Assembly: GCF_003955715.1 (NCBI RefSeq)
Contig: NZ_CP034463.1
Location: 6,014,001-6,078,000 of the forward strand
Direction of reading: 5' to 3'
Origin: Streptomyces aquilus
Lineage (GTDB): Bacteria > Actinomycetota > Actinomycetes > Streptomycetales > Streptomycetaceae
DNA length: 64,000 bases
Both the position numbers and the translations under genes were made by a program. Position 1 is the stretch's first letter. Each line of letters begins with the position of its first letter. Positions 15,622 through 24,503 of this stretch are shown piece after piece. The notes below the pieces were generated by a model. It was given only the letters and a program-made list of their open reading frames with translations. It was not told the origin of the DNA and searched no databases.

Positions 15622-16577
15622 GTGAGAAGGCGCTACGGCTCGGGACCAGGCGGAGCAAGCTCGCCATGGCCCAGTCCGGGCAGGTGGCGGACGCCGTGAG
15701 CCAGGTGACCGGGCGGCCCGTCGAGCTCGTCGAGATCACCACGTATGGGGATGTGAGCAGGGAGCAGCTCGCGCAGATCGGTGGCACGGGTGTGTTCGTC
15801 ACCGCGCTGCGGGAGGCGCTGCTCAAGGGTGAGGTGGACTTCGCCGTCCACTCCCTCAAGGACCTGCCGACCGGGCAGCCCGAGGAGCTCGCGCTCGCCG
15901 CGATCCCGGTGCGCGAGGACCCGCGGGACGTCATCGTCGCCCGGGACGCGCTGAAGTTCACCGACCTGCCCCGCGGGGCCCGGATCGGTACCGGCTCGCC
16001 GCGGCGCATGGCCCAGCTGAACGCGTACGCACGCGCCCACGGCCTCGACATCGAGGCCGTGCCGATCCGCGGGAACGTGGACACGCGCATCCGGTACGTC
16101 CACGACGGTGAGCTGGACGCGGTGGTGCTGGCCGCGGCCGGACTGAACCGCATCGGGCGCATCGAAGAGGTGACCGACTTCCTGTCGGTCGACACGGTTT
16201 TGCCCGCTCCCGGCCAGGGAGCACTCGCGATCGAATGCGCCGCGGACCACGCGGACCTGATCGCCGCGCTCGGAGAGCTCGACGACCCGTTCACGCGGGT
16301 CGCCGTGACCGCCGAGCGGTCGCTGCTCGCCGCCCTGGAGGCCGGTTGCAGCGCCCCTGTGGGCGCGCTGGCCGACCTGCTGGCCGACGGGCACGTTGTC
16401 AAGGAAATGCGCCTGCGGGGGATAGTCGGTACCACCGACGGCTCCCGTACGGTGCAGCTGTCCACCACCGGTCCCGTGCCCGAGACGTACGACCAAGCAA
16501 TGGCGCTCGGCCGTGAACTCGCGGCCGAGATGCTTGCCCAGGGCGCGGCCGGTCTGATGGGGGAGCGAGCACAGTGA
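15618..16577 (+). CDS. hemC: Hydroxymethylbilane synthase (porphobilinogen deaminase)
   Basis: HemC joins four porphobilinogen units into hydroxymethylbilane. The 319-residue protein starts LRLGTRRSKLAMAQS. The catalytic aspartate is in HSLKDLPTGQ, and the substrate-binding arginines lie in IGTGSPRRMAQL and RGNVDTRIR. The dipyrromethane-cofactor cysteine is C244 in LEAGCSAPVGA. Size and motif order are standard. The ATG overlaps the hemA stop (ATGA) and the hemC stop overlaps hemD, so translation of the three genes is probably coupled. Confidence 0.97.
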   Translation: MSEKALRLGTRRSKLAMAQSGQVADAVSQVTGRPVELVEITTYGDVSREQLAQIGGTGVFVTALREALLKGEVDFAVHSLKDLPTGQPEELALAAIPVREDPRDVIVARDALKFTDLPRGARIGTGSPRRMAQLNAYARAHGLDIEAVPIRGNVDTRIRYVHDGELDAVVLAAAGLNRIGRIEEVTDFLSVDTVLPAPGQGALAIECAADHADLIAALGELDDPFTRVAVTAERSLLAALEAGCSAPVGALADLLADGHVVKEMRLRGIVGTTDGSRTVQLSTTGPVPETYDQAMALGRELAAEMLAQGAAGLMGERAQ

Positions 16578-18280
16578 GCCCCACCACCCTTCCTGCCGCC
16601 GGTCCTGAGCACGGGCACGTCACCTTCCTGGGTGCCGGACCCGGGGATCCGGGACTACTGACTCTGCGCGCCGTGGAGGCGCTGGCGAGCGCGGACGTCC
16701 TCGTCGCCGAGCACGAGGTGCTCGACGTCGTACGCGTCCACGCCCGTTCGGGCGTCGCCGTCGTGAACACGGAGCCGGGGTCCTCGTCGGACCCGGTCCC
16801 GGGCACAGGCGCGCCTCAGCTGACGGTTGTTGACGGTTCGTCAGCAACCGCGGGTGTCCCCGCCGTGAGGGATGCCGCACATCTTGTCATGGAGGCCGCG
16901 CGGGGCGGCAGGCGGGTCGTGCGTGCGGTGTCCGGGGACCCCGGGCTCGACGCGTACGCCGCCGAGGAGATGCTGGCGTGCGCCCGCGCCGGGGTGCCCT
17001 TCGAGGTGGTTCCCGGTGTCGCGGCCGCGGTCGGCGTGCCCGCCTACGCCGGTGTGCCGCTGCGCGACGCCGAGGGCGCGGACGTGCGGTTCGTGGACGC
17101 CCGGACCGCTTCCGACCGGTGCTGGACGGAGGTGGGGGCCTCGGACGGCACGGTCGTGGTGTCGACGACCCTCGACTCGGTCGCGGCGGCGGCCGGCGAG
17201 CTGGTGGCCGCGGGCCGCAAGCCGGACACCCCGATGACGGTCACGGTCGCCGGTACGACCACGCGCCAGCGCACCTGGACGGCGACCCTGGGCACCATCG
17301 CCCAGACGCTCAAGCAGGCCAAGGTGCTGCCCTCGCCCGAGGGCGGGCGGCCGGTGATAGCCGTGGTCGGTGAGCGTTCCGCCGCCGCCCAGCGCGACCA
17401 GCTGTCGTGGTTCGAGAACAAGCCCCTCTTCGGGTGGCGGGTTCTCGTGCCGCGTACGAAGGAGCAGGCGGCCTCGCTCTCCGACCAGCTGCGCTCCTAC
17501 GGCGCTGTGCCGCACGAGGTGCCGACCATCGCCGTCGAGCCGCCGCGCACGCCCCAGCAGATGGAGCGGGCCGTCAAGGGGCTCGTGACCGGACGCTACG
17601 AGTGGATCGCCTTCACCTCCGTCAACGCGGTCAAGGCCGTCCGCGAGAAGTTCGAGGAGTACGGGCTCGACGCCCGGGCCTTCGCGGGCATCAAGGTGGC
17701 CGCGGTGGGTGAGCAGACCGCGAAGGCGCTCATCGCGTTCGGTGTGAAGCCGGATCTGGTGCCGAGCGGTGAGCAGTCGGCGGCGGGGCTCCTTGAGGAC
17801 TGGCCGCCGTACGACCCCGTCTTCGACCCGATCGACCGGGTCTTCCTGCCGCGTGCCGACATCGCCACCGAGACGCTGGTGGCCGGGCTGATCGAGCTCG
17901 GGTGGGAGGTCGACGACGTCACCGCCTACCGGACCGTGCGGGCCTCGCCGCCGCCGGCGGAGACGCGGGAGGCGATCAAGGGCGGTGGCTTCGACGCCGT
18001 TCTCTTCACGTCGTCCTCGACCGTGCGGAACCTGGTGGGGATCGCCGGCAAGCCGCACAACGTGACCGTGATCGCGTGTATCGGGCCGGCGACGGCGAAG
18101 ACGGCCGAGGAGCACGGGCTGCGGGTGGATGTGATGGCTCCGGAGCCGTCCGTGCACAAGCTCGCGGAGGCGCTGGCCGACTTCGGGCTGAAGCGGCGGG
18201 CGGCGGCGGTCGAGGCCGGGGATCCGGTGACACGGCCGAGTGAGCGGCGGCCGGGGGCGCGGCGGCGGCGTACGACCTGA
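16574..18280 (+). CDS. hemD: Bifunctional uroporphyrinogen-III C-methyltransferase/uroporphyrinogen-III synthase
   Basis: This 568-residue fusion should both close hydroxymethylbilane to uroporphyrinogen III and methylate that product with SAM toward siroheme/cobalamin. Residues 1-255 are a CobA/SUMT-like tetrapyrrole methylase (FLGAGPGDPGLLTLRAVEAL; later VVRAVSGDPGLD). Residues about 275-545 are the HemD synthase domain (VLVPRTKEQAASLSDQL; ITFTSVNAVK-like block IAFTSVNAVKAV). An inserted Ser/Pro/Gly-rich stretch near residues 65-90 interrupts the methylase region, so its activity is less certain. The last residues are Arg-rich. Confidence 0.95.
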   Translation: MSPTTLPAAGPEHGHVTFLGAGPGDPGLLTLRAVEALASADVLVAEHEVLDVVRVHARSGVAVVNTEPGSSSDPVPGTGAPQLTVVDGSSATAGVPAVRDAAHLVMEAARGGRRVVRAVSGDPGLDAYAAEEMLACARAGVPFEVVPGVAAAVGVPAYAGVPLRDAEGADVRFVDARTASDRCWTEVGASDGTVVVSTTLDSVAAAAGELVAAGRKPDTPMTVTVAGTTTRQRTWTATLGTIAQTLKQAKVLPSPEGGRPVIAVVGERSAAAQRDQLSWFENKPLFGWRVLVPRTKEQAASLSDQLRSYGAVPHEVPTIAVEPPRTPQQMERAVKGLVTGRYEWIAFTSVNAVKAVREKFEEYGLDARAFAGIKVAAVGEQTAKALIAFGVKPDLVPSGEQSAAGLLEDWPPYDPVFDPIDRVFLPRADIATETLVAGLIELGWEVDDVTAYRTVRASPPPAETREAIKGGGFDAVLFTSSSTVRNLVGIAGKPHNVTVIACIGPATAKTAEEHGLRVDVMAPEPSVHKLAEALADFGLKRRAAAVEAGDPVTRPSERRPGARRRRTT

Positions 18281-18302
18281 CGGTCGGAGAGGTGACCCTT
18301 CC

Positions 18303-18336
18303 GGTGAGGGCGGCGCCCGTGGCGACCGCCCTCACC
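18303..18336 (+). terminator. Terminator of the rex-hemACD operon
   Basis: An 11-bp perfect stem (ggtgagggcgg / ccgccctcacc) with a 12-nt loop starts 22 nt after the hemD stop. It has no T tract but is otherwise typical for Streptomyces. Confidence 0.75.
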
Positions 18337-18434
18337 GCGTGCCCGAATACTTTGCGCCGTCCATAACTTCCCCCGCCTATCCTTACGTCATGTCCATGCT
18401 CTGACCAGGCATGGTGTGGGTGAGGGGGAGTGCC

Positions 18435-18713
18435 GTGAGCAGCGGAGGCGTACCGCTCGACGGGATTGGCGGGATCATCGCCGGGCATCGGGCGAGAGCG
18501 CGTCTGTTGCCCGGGCTCAGCCCGCGCCAGCGCGAGGTGGCCGAGCTGGTGACGAGCGGGCTGAGCGATCCGGAGATCGCCGACCGGTTGTTCATCAGTC
18601 CGCGCACGGTGCGGGCCCATGTAGCCGATGTGCTGCGGCACTTGGAGGCGACCAGCCGGGTGGAGATCGCCTGCGCGATGGTGCTGGCTCAAGTCAGCGG
18701 ATTCCTCGGGTGA
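18435..18713 (+). CDS. Small LuxR-type helix-turn-helix protein
   Basis: The 92-residue protein consists almost only of a LuxR/FixJ DNA-binding domain. LLPGLSPRQREVAELVTSGLSDPEIADRLF and SPRTVRAHVADVLRHLEATSR give all four helices. There is no receiver or sensor domain. It may be an orphan regulator or act with a partner. GTG 18435 is chosen because 'agggggag' lies six bases upstream; ATG 18411 is an alternative. It is followed by a secreted peptidase and lipoprotein gene that it could control. Confidence 0.85.
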   Translation: MSSGGVPLDGIGGIIAGHRARARLLPGLSPRQREVAELVTSGLSDPEIADRLFISPRTVRAHVADVLRHLEATSRVEIACAMVLAQVSGFLG

Positions 18714-18830
18714 GTTACTCGTCGGTAACTGGCTGAGAGGCCGATGTCCGGCCGGATCTCGGCCTGGTTGGCTGGTGCACCGCTTGATCAACAGCGCTCC
18801 GACAGCGCCTTCTCAAGGGGGAATCGCACC

Positions 18831-19655
18831 ATGCCCGTTCGCCATCGTCCCGGTGTTGTCTGTGCGCTGGTCTCCGGCCTGCTCGCGGTCGGCCTCGTCA
18901 CGGGCCCCGCGTTCGCAGCCGACGACATCGAGGGCCCCGACGACACCGACCCGGCGTCGACCGAAATGGCCACGTCCAGCTTCATCAACGGCGCACGCGT
19001 GGACGACGCCGGCGAGGCCGACGGAACCAGCACGGAGTGGGCCAAGCAGATCAAGCTCGCGGTCATCGAGGCCTCGCTGCCGGACGACGACGACGCCACG
19101 ACCACGGACGCGTCCGGCGCCACCGCGGCCGTCTCGTACAACACGATCGGCATCACCACGCAGATGCAGCAGAAGCACTACTGGTGCGGCCCCGCGGCCG
19201 GCCGGGCCGCCCTCACCGCCTTCTCGGTGACCAAGGCGCAGTCGACGCTGGCGACCAAGATGCACACGGACAGCGACGGTACGTACGCCTCGAAGATCCC
19301 GGCCGCCCTCAACGCCTATCAGTCCCGCAACGGCTACAAGGACTCGAAGAACACGAGCAGCGCGAAGGACCTCTTCGCCCGAGTCAAGATCAACGTGGAC
19401 GGCGGCTGGAAGGCTCCCCTGATCCCCTTGGTGCAGGGCCACTCCCTGCCGATCTGGAGCAGCAACGGCTACCACGGCCTGCACTTCATCACCCTCTACG
19501 GCTACGGGAGCGACGGCGTCTCGCTCAAGTACTTCGACCCGGTCGATGCCAACGCCCTGTACGGCCGCCACGCGGTCAACCGGAAGTACGTCTGGGCTGC
19601 GATGAACGCCAATTACGGCGGCGACGGCAAGGCCGACAACGAGCTGGTGTGGTAG
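18831..19655 (+). CDS. Secreted C39-like family peptidase
   Basis: The 274-residue protein begins with a signal peptide (RHRPGVVCALVSGLLAVGLV, cleavage near AFA-AD). The mature part has a papain-like C39_2 domain. The candidate catalytic residues are C119 in KHYWCGPAAGR, H215 or H218 in NGYHGLHFITLYGYG, and D236 in YFDPVD. Between the signal and the domain lies an acidic Asp/Thr-rich stretch. An 'aaggggg' ribosome site precedes the ATG. Its stop codon overlaps the start of the next gene by one base, so the peptidase and lipoprotein are made together. The target of cleavage is unknown. Confidence 0.85.
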   Translation: MPVRHRPGVVCALVSGLLAVGLVTGPAFAADDIEGPDDTDPASTEMATSSFINGARVDDAGEADGTSTEWAKQIKLAVIEASLPDDDDATTTDASGATAAVSYNTIGITTQMQQKHYWCGPAAGRAALTAFSVTKAQSTLATKMHTDSDGTYASKIPAALNAYQSRNGYKDSKNTSSAKDLFARVKINVDGGWKAPLIPLVQGHSLPIWSSNGYHGLHFITLYGYGSDGVSLKYFDPVDANALYGRHAVNRKYVWAAMNANYGGDGKADNELVW

Positions 19656-20863
19656 TGACTCTGCGTTCGCGGTTCGTGCTGCCGCTGCTCTGTGCGGCGG
19701 CGGCACTGCTGTCCTCCGGATGCGACAGCGGCACGGCGGCCGCCGAGGCAGACCCGGCGGCCGCCGGGGCCCCGGCAGCGCTGCGGCTGAAGCCGGTCTC
19801 GCCGGTGCCGCATGCCCTGGCGCATCTCGCGCCCGACGGCACCCTCGGCATGCCCAGCGGCTGGAACATCGACAGCACGGGCGTGGTCCGCTCCGGCAGG
19901 AACCTGGCCTTCCTCGCCGTCCCACCCGCCAAGTCGGCCTCCGACGGCCAGGGGTCCGAGACGTGGGTCGTGGATTCCGGCACCGGCACGGTGCGGCGCT
20001 ACCAGCAGGCGAACCCCGGCTGGACGTCCAACACGGTCACCTTGGCATCCGGCCGGCTGCTGCGCGTGGAGAGCCGCCAGCTCGACGGTACGGCCTGCGG
20101 GGAGGAGAAGTCGGAGGCCGCGGACTGCTACCGCTGGCGGCTGTACAGCCAGCCCCTCAGCTCGCACAAGCCGGTGCTGCTGGCCCGGTCGGCGCACGCC
20201 GGTCCCCAGAGCCTGGTGCCGCATCCGCTGGCTTACAAGGGCTCCTTCGTCTGGGAGGAGGCCCTGCCCGGTGGGAAGACGGGCGTCTTCCGCTGGACAC
20301 CGGGCAAGGGCAGGCCCGTGCGCGTCCTGACCCGCGCCGGATCCGGATTCGGTCAACTCGACGTGGACGGCCGCACCTTGTACCTCACCGAGGGGAAGCT
20401 GTCGCAGGACGGCGGGACGAGCATCCGTACCACCTACCGCCTGGGCCTCGGGCAGCACCCGAGGGCGGCCGTGAAGGTGGCGACGTTCACCGGCAGCGGC
20501 GGCTTCGCCGTCCGAGGCGGGCGCATCGCCTACTATCCGCGCTCCGCCGACGAGACCGCCAGGATCAAGGTCCTCACGATCGGCGCAGAGACGGCTCCGA
20601 TCGAGGTCGGCAAGGCGGTCAACGGCTTCTACACCGTCGCCTGGGTCACCAAGGACCGCCTGGTGACCTGGTCGGGCAGCGGCTACGCGCTGAACGACGT
20701 CCGCCGGCCCACGAAGGCGACCGTGTTCGCCGCCGACGCCGTCGGGCTCGGGGTACCGAGGGGCTACGACGACACGCTGTACGTCGTCTACGACCCGTAC
20801 CAGTTCGCCCAGTCCCGGGGTACCAAGCCGACGGTCCTGGCCTGGCGGCACTCCTCCTCGTGA
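19655..20863 (+). CDS. Lipoprotein of unknown function, probably beta-propeller
   Basis: The 402-residue protein has a lipoprotein signal (RFVLPLLCAAAALLSSGCDS) with the lipobox cysteine at residue 23. The remainder is rich in short beta strands with repeating motifs such as RTLYLTEGKLSQDGG, RGGRIAYYPRSADE and KDRLVTWSGSGYAL, suggesting a propeller-like fold on the outer face of the membrane. No known catalytic residues are visible. The GTG start shares its first base with the last base of the upstream stop codon, so it is translationally coupled to the C39-like peptidase. I infer that the two proteins act on a common extracellular target. Confidence 0.8.
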   Translation: MTLRSRFVLPLLCAAAALLSSGCDSGTAAAEADPAAAGAPAALRLKPVSPVPHALAHLAPDGTLGMPSGWNIDSTGVVRSGRNLAFLAVPPAKSASDGQGSETWVVDSGTGTVRRYQQANPGWTSNTVTLASGRLLRVESRQLDGTACGEEKSEAADCYRWRLYSQPLSSHKPVLLARSAHAGPQSLVPHPLAYKGSFVWEEALPGGKTGVFRWTPGKGRPVRVLTRAGSGFGQLDVDGRTLYLTEGKLSQDGGTSIRTTYRLGLGQHPRAAVKVATFTGSGGFAVRGGRIAYYPRSADETARIKVLTIGAETAPIEVGKAVNGFYTVAWVTKDRLVTWSGSGYALNDVRRPTKATVFAADAVGLGVPRGYDDTLYVVYDPYQFAQSRGTKPTVLAWRHSSS

Positions 20864-20924
20864 GACGCCGGAGCCCGACGAGGCGTCGGTAAAGGCAGGG
20901 TGCGGGCGGGCGTAGCTTAGGGGT

Positions 20925-21929
20925 ATGTCGAAGTACGGATCGTTTCCTGGTAGTCGGCCGCGGCGGTTGCGGACCTCGCCTGTGATGCGGCGGATGGTTG
21001 CCGAGACCCGGTTGCACCCCGCCGACTTCATCCTTCCCGCGTTCGTGCGGGAGGGCGTGAGCGAGCCGGTGCCGATCGCTGCCATGCCGGGGGTGGTGCA
21101 GCACACGCGGGACAGTCTCAAGAAGGCCGCCGCCGAGGCCGTTGCCGCCGGGGTGTCCGGGATCATGCTGTTCGGGGTGCCCGAGGAGAGCAAGAAGGAC
21201 GCCCTCGGGACGCCTGGGACCGATCCTGACGGGATCTTGCAGGTCGCCCTGCGCGATGTGCGGGCCGAGGTCGGTGACGACCTGCTGGTGATGTCCGACG
21301 TGTGTCTCGACGAGACCACTGATCACGGGCATTGCGGGGTGCTCGACAGCGAAGGGCGCGTCGACAACGACGCCACCCTGGAGCGCTACGCCGAGATGGC
21401 CCAGGTGCAGGCCGATGCGGGCGCCCATGTCGTCGGGCCCAGCGGGATGATGGACGGGCAGATCGGGGTCATCCGCGATGCCCTCGACCAGATCGGCCGC
21501 GAGGATGTCGCCATCCTCGCCTACACCGCCAAGTACGCGTCCGCCTTCTTCGGGCCGTTCCGGGAGGCCGTCAACTCCTCGCTCAAGGGCGATCGCAAGA
21601 CCTACCAGCAGGACCCCGCCAACGCCCGGGAGGCGCTGCGGGAGCTGGCCCTCGACCTGGAGGAGGGGGCCGACATGGTGATGGTCAAGCCGGCCGGGCC
21701 CTACCTCGACATCCTGGCCCGGGTCGCCGACGCCGTCGACGTCCCCGTCGCCGCCTACCAGATCTCCGGCGAGTACTCGATGGTCGAGGCCGCGGCAGAG
21801 AAGGGGTGGATCGACCGGGAGCGGGCGATCCTGGAGACCCTGACCGGCATCAAGCGGGCCGGGGCCCAGAACATCCTCACCTACTGGGCCGTCGAGGCGG
21901 CCCAGCTGCTGAACGACGGCCGTCAGTAG
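20925..21929 (+). CDS. hemB: Delta-aminolevulinic acid dehydratase (porphobilinogen synthase)
   Basis: HemB condenses two aminolevulinate molecules into porphobilinogen. The 334-residue protein has both Schiff-base lysines, K203 in AYTAKYAS and K255 in [10 protein letters not shown]. The metal region reads [14 protein letters not shown]; one cysteine of the zinc triad of the E. coli enzyme is replaced by aspartate, so zinc binding may be altered or magnesium used. It is separated from the rest of the heme operon by three genes and likely has its own promoter. The coding end overlaps the convergent DUF4232 gene by 7 nt. Confidence 0.97.
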   Translation: MSKYGSFPGSRPRRLRTSPVMRRMVAETRLHPADFILPAFVREGVSEPVPIAAMPGVVQHTRDSLKKAAAEAVAAGVSGIMLFGVPEESKKDALGTPGTDPDGILQVALRDVRAEVGDDLLVMSDVCLDETTDHGHCGVLDSEGRVDNDATLERYAEMAQVQADAGAHVVGPSGMMDGQIGVIRDALDQIGREDVAILAYTAKYASAFFGPFREAVNSSLKGDRKTYQQDPANAREALRELALDLEEGADMVMVKPAGPYLDILARVADAVDVPVAAYQISGEYSMVEAAAEKGWIDRERAILETLTGIKRAGAQNILTYWAVEAAQLLNDGRQ

Positions 21930-22630
21930 GACAGGGCGTCGTCCGCCGTCGTCTGCCAGTACGTCGGCGCCAGGGTGCTGTCGTAGTACACGCCCTTCGC
22001 GGGGAGCGCCGGGATCGCCGACGCTCCCCCGTCGCTGTTCGGCGTGCCCGCCTGGAACATCACCGTCAGCTTCTTGCCCGTCGTACCGCCGTCGCCGCTG
22101 CCGTCGGCGGCCGACAGCAGCACGCCCGCGTAACCGGACTCGCCGGGGTTCAGCGTGACGACCGCCTGCGGGTGCGAGGCCTCGATCGGGCGCGGCGCCC
22201 ACTGCATGCCGTCGAAGCGCAGCACCGGGTAGTAGGTGAGGTTGCAGGGCTTCGAGCCGGTGTTCTTCACCGTCAGGAGCATGTGGTTCAGGGGGCGGGA
22301 GACCGGTTGGGCGGTGGTCGTGGTGTTGGAGCCGTTGCAGAAGGCGTAGGCGGCGGGGTTGTCCTCCTTCGCGGAGTCCTTCGCGGAGTCCTTCGCGGAG
22401 GGGGCGGCCGTCGAGGGCTTCGTGGTGTTGTTGCTCGCGGGGGTGGCGGCCGGCTTCTCGGTCGTCGGCTTCTCGGCCGCCGGCTTGTCCGTGGTCGATG
22501 CCGTCGCGGAGGCGGTCGGCTTCGCCGCTCCCTCGTCCGTCGTGCCCGTTCCGTCATTGCAGGCGGTCAGTGCGAGGGTGGCGAGCGTGAGGCCGGCGGC
22601 GGCGAGCAGGTGGTGGCGAACGGTACGCAT
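21923..22630 (-). CDS. DUF4232-domain lipoprotein
   Basis: The 235-residue protein has a lipobox signal ([19 protein letters not shown]) and a long Thr/Lys/Pro/Ala-rich linker (residues 30-90). The C-terminal DUF4232 domain contains [38 protein letters not shown] and [20 protein letters not shown]4232 proteins are exported, with an immunoglobulin-like fold, and have no known function. Repeats TTEKP and AKDS in the linker come from short DNA direct repeats (tccttcgcggag). It is divergent from a membrane HTH protein and may be its target. Confidence 0.85.
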   Translation of the reverse strand: MRTVRHHLLAAAGLTLATLALTACNDGTGTTDEGAAKPTASATASTTDKPAAEKPTTEKPAATPASNNTTKPSTAAPSAKDSAKDSAKEDNPAAYAFCNGSNTTTTAQPVSRPLNHMLLTVKNTGSKPCNLTYYPVLRFDGMQWAPRPIEASHPQAVVTLNPGESGYAGVLLSAADGSGDGGTTGKKLTVMFQAGTPNSDGGASAIPALPAKGVYYDSTLAPTYWQTTADDALSY

Positions 22631-22742
22631 GGCAAGTTCCCTTTCGGAAGCGCTGGTTGGGATGATCAGAGCTTGTGGGGCGCCTCGTCCCGGCCGCCAG
22701 CGCTGCCGGACCATACGGGACGCTGGAACGCCCAAAGGGGCT

Positions 22743-22780
22743 TTGACCTGCTAGAACAGTCCGTTCCTGGAACGCCGGAA
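22743..22780. promoter_or_regulatory. Dyad in the DUF4232/HTH divergent region
   Basis: GTTCCTGGAAC (22763-22773) is a perfect 11-bp dyad nested in the larger repeat CCGTTCC...GGAACGG. TTGACC at 22743 could be a -35 for the rightward gene. The region lies between two divergent genes and is a likely operator. Confidence 0.4.
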
Positions 22781-22805
22781 CGGGACGACATGGGGGTGGA
22801 GAACG

Positions 22806-24098
22806 GTGACCGACGGCTCCGGCGCGGATGCGTTCGCCGAGTTTCTGCGGGAGTTGAAGGACCGCTCCGGGCTCAGCTACGGGGTGCTCGCCAAGCGGCT
22901 TCACATGAGTACGTCGACGCTGCACCGCTACTGCAACGGCGATGCCGTACCGGCGGACTACGCGCCCGCCGAGCGGCTCGCGCGGCTGTGCAAGGCCACG
23001 CCGGAGGAGCTCGTCGAGCTGCATCGGCGGTGGGTGCTGGCGGATGCGGGGCGGGGGAAGAAGGGGGCGGCTTCGCCATCTACGGCGCCTGTGGAGCCCG
23101 CGGCGCCTGTGGAGGCTGCGGCACCTGTGGAGCCTGCTGAGTCCGCGGCTCCTGTGGAGGCTGACGAGGTCACGGATGTCGCCGCCGTCGCGACGCCCCG
23201 GCGTCGTCGTACCGCCCTCGTCGCCGCCATCGCCGTGGCCGGTGTCCTCGGTGCCGTCGGGCTTGCCCTGGGGCTGCCCTCGGGCGGGGACGGCGACCGC
23301 AGTGAGCGTCCCGGGGGGTCCGTGTCCGTCGCCGGTGACGACAGGGCGGGGGAGGAGAGCACGGCAGCGTCACCCTCGCCTTCGAAGAGCTCGCCGTCCG
23401 CCTCGCCCACGGCCACCGCGAAGGACAAGGCTCGGGAAAAGGGCACCGGCGGGAAGGCGACCTCCACTCCGTCGGCCTCCGCCCCCGCCGTTCCGCTGAC
23501 CGTCTCTGTCGCCCCGTACTCCTGGGAGAGTCCTTGCGCCCAGCGGTATCTCGTCGACAAGCCGCCCGGCGAGGTGCCTCCGCCGCCGATCGAGCAGCGT
23601 GCGGCGGCGTGGGTGGCCGCCACGGGGGCGGTGTCGTCGGGGGAGCAGTATGTGACGCTCACCGTGCAGGGCACGGGTGAGGAGACGGTGGTCGTCAAGG
23701 ACCTGACCGTGCAGATGGTCGGAAAGCGGTCGCCGCTCGCCTGGAACGACTACGCCATGGCGTTTCCGGGCGTGGGCTGCGGCGGCAATGTGCCGACCCG
23801 GTCCTTCACCGTCGCCCTCGACGCGACGCGGCCCGCAGTAGTGCCCGAGGCCGGGCACCGGGACTTCCCGTTCAAGGTGAGCGAGTCGGACCCCGAGGTC
23901 TACTACATCCGGGCCGACGCCTCCGCCTACGACGTGAGCTGGTTTCTGGAGCTGAACTGGTCGAGCGGGTCGCGCAGCGGCACGCTGCGGATCGACAACA
24001 AGGGGAAGCCCTTCCGCACCAGTGGCAACAACGGGCGACCGGCTTACGAGTTCCCGCTCGGCGGAGAGGCCTGGGAGCCGGCCGGCGGGTCGTCGTAG
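22806..24098 (+). CDS. Membrane-spanning XRE-family HTH protein with extracellular sensor domain
   Basis: The 430-residue protein has a cytosolic N-terminal helix-turn-helix (residues 10-60: LRELKDRSGLSYGVLAKRLH, STSTLHRYCNGDAVP). A Pro/Ala/Glu repeat linker (APVEPAAPVEAAAPVEP) and one membrane segment (about 136-157) follow. After a Ser/Thr/Pro-rich extracellular stretch comes a 190-residue beta-rich C-terminal domain containing WESPCAQRYLVDKPP and FPGVGCGGNVPTRSF, whose two cysteines may pair. The plan suggests a one-component regulator that reads an outside signal. GTG start; its end overlaps the convergent small lipoprotein gene by 55 nt. Confidence 0.85.
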   Translation: MTDGSGADAFAEFLRELKDRSGLSYGVLAKRLHMSTSTLHRYCNGDAVPADYAPAERLARLCKATPEELVELHRRWVLADAGRGKKGAASPSTAPVEPAAPVEAAAPVEPAESAAPVEADEVTDVAAVATPRRRRTALVAAIAVAGVLGAVGLALGLPSGGDGDRSERPGGSVSVAGDDRAGEESTAASPSPSKSSPSASPTATAKDKAREKGTGGKATSTPSASAPAVPLTVSVAPYSWESPCAQRYLVDKPPGEVPPPPIEQRAAAWVAATGAVSSGEQYVTLTVQGTGEETVVVKDLTVQMVGKRSPLAWNDYAMAFPGVGCGGNVPTRSFTVALDATRPAVVPEAGHRDFPFKVSESDPEVYYIRADASAYDVSWFLELNWSSGSRSGTLRIDNKGKPFRTSGNNGRPAYEFPLGGEAWEPAGGSS

Positions 24099-24289
24099 AG
24101 CGAGGTCGAGGTCGAGGTCGAAGTCGAGGTCGAAGTCGAGGTCGAAGTCGAGGTCGAGGTCGAGGACGACGGGCCCTCGTCGCGCAGGCCCTCGCCGTCC
24201 TCGCACGCCGTGAGCGTGAACACGGCGACTACGACCGTCAGCGCGGCGAACAGCCGGGCGGGGCGGGCGGTGGGTGCGGACCTGGGCAT
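24044..24289 (-). CDS. Small lipoprotein with Ser-Thr dipeptide repeat
   Basis: This 81-residue protein has a convincing lipobox signal (LFAALTVVVAVFTLTACED) with a Cys near residue 29. A run of about ten Ser-Thr dipeptides encoded by a hexanucleotide DNA repeat follows, then DDPPAGSQASPPSGN. Its 3' end overlaps the convergent HTH gene by 55 nt. The signal and a 'gagagg' ribosome site support a real gene, but its short length and repeat make this less certain. I do not recognise a family. Confidence 0.6.
   Translation of the reverse strand: MPRSAPTARPARLFAALTVVVAVFTLTACEDGEGLRDEGPSSSTSTSTSTSTSTSTSTSTSTSLYDDPPAGSQASPPSGNS
24102..24161. repeat. Hexanucleotide microsatellite (GAGGTC/GAAGTC)n
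   Basis: Exactly ten hexamers, seven GAGGTC and three GAAGTC, run without interruption and are followed by one diverged unit (GAGGAC). The array starts 4 nt after the HTH gene stop and lies inside the minus-strand lipoprotein frame. Changes by whole units keep that frame open. Confidence 0.95.
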
Positions 24290-24468
24290 GGCACGGGCCT
24301 CTCAGGTGGGGGAGTTCGGCGGGTCCAGCCTGCGCGGTGGTGATCGGCGGACGCCAGGGCCGGCCTGGGGATTCGGGACGCGAGCACGGCGGGACGGCTG
24401 CTGACCTGCGCGTTCGGGGCGTCCCAGACGGGCGTTCCGGGACGCGGGACCGGATCGTGGAAAGCTAC

Positions 24469-24496
24469 TTGTAGAGGGCAGGTAATTGTCTAGGGT
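24469..24496 (+). promoter_or_regulatory. Promoter of the aminotransferase gene, possibly leaderless
   Basis: TTGTAG (24469-24474) and TAGGGT (24491-24496) are 16 bp apart. The expected start of transcription is at or next to the ATG at 24504, so the mRNA may have no leader. The only Shine-Dalgarno-like bases lie inside the -10 box. Confidence 0.45.
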
Positions 24497-24503
24497 GCTC
24501 CGC

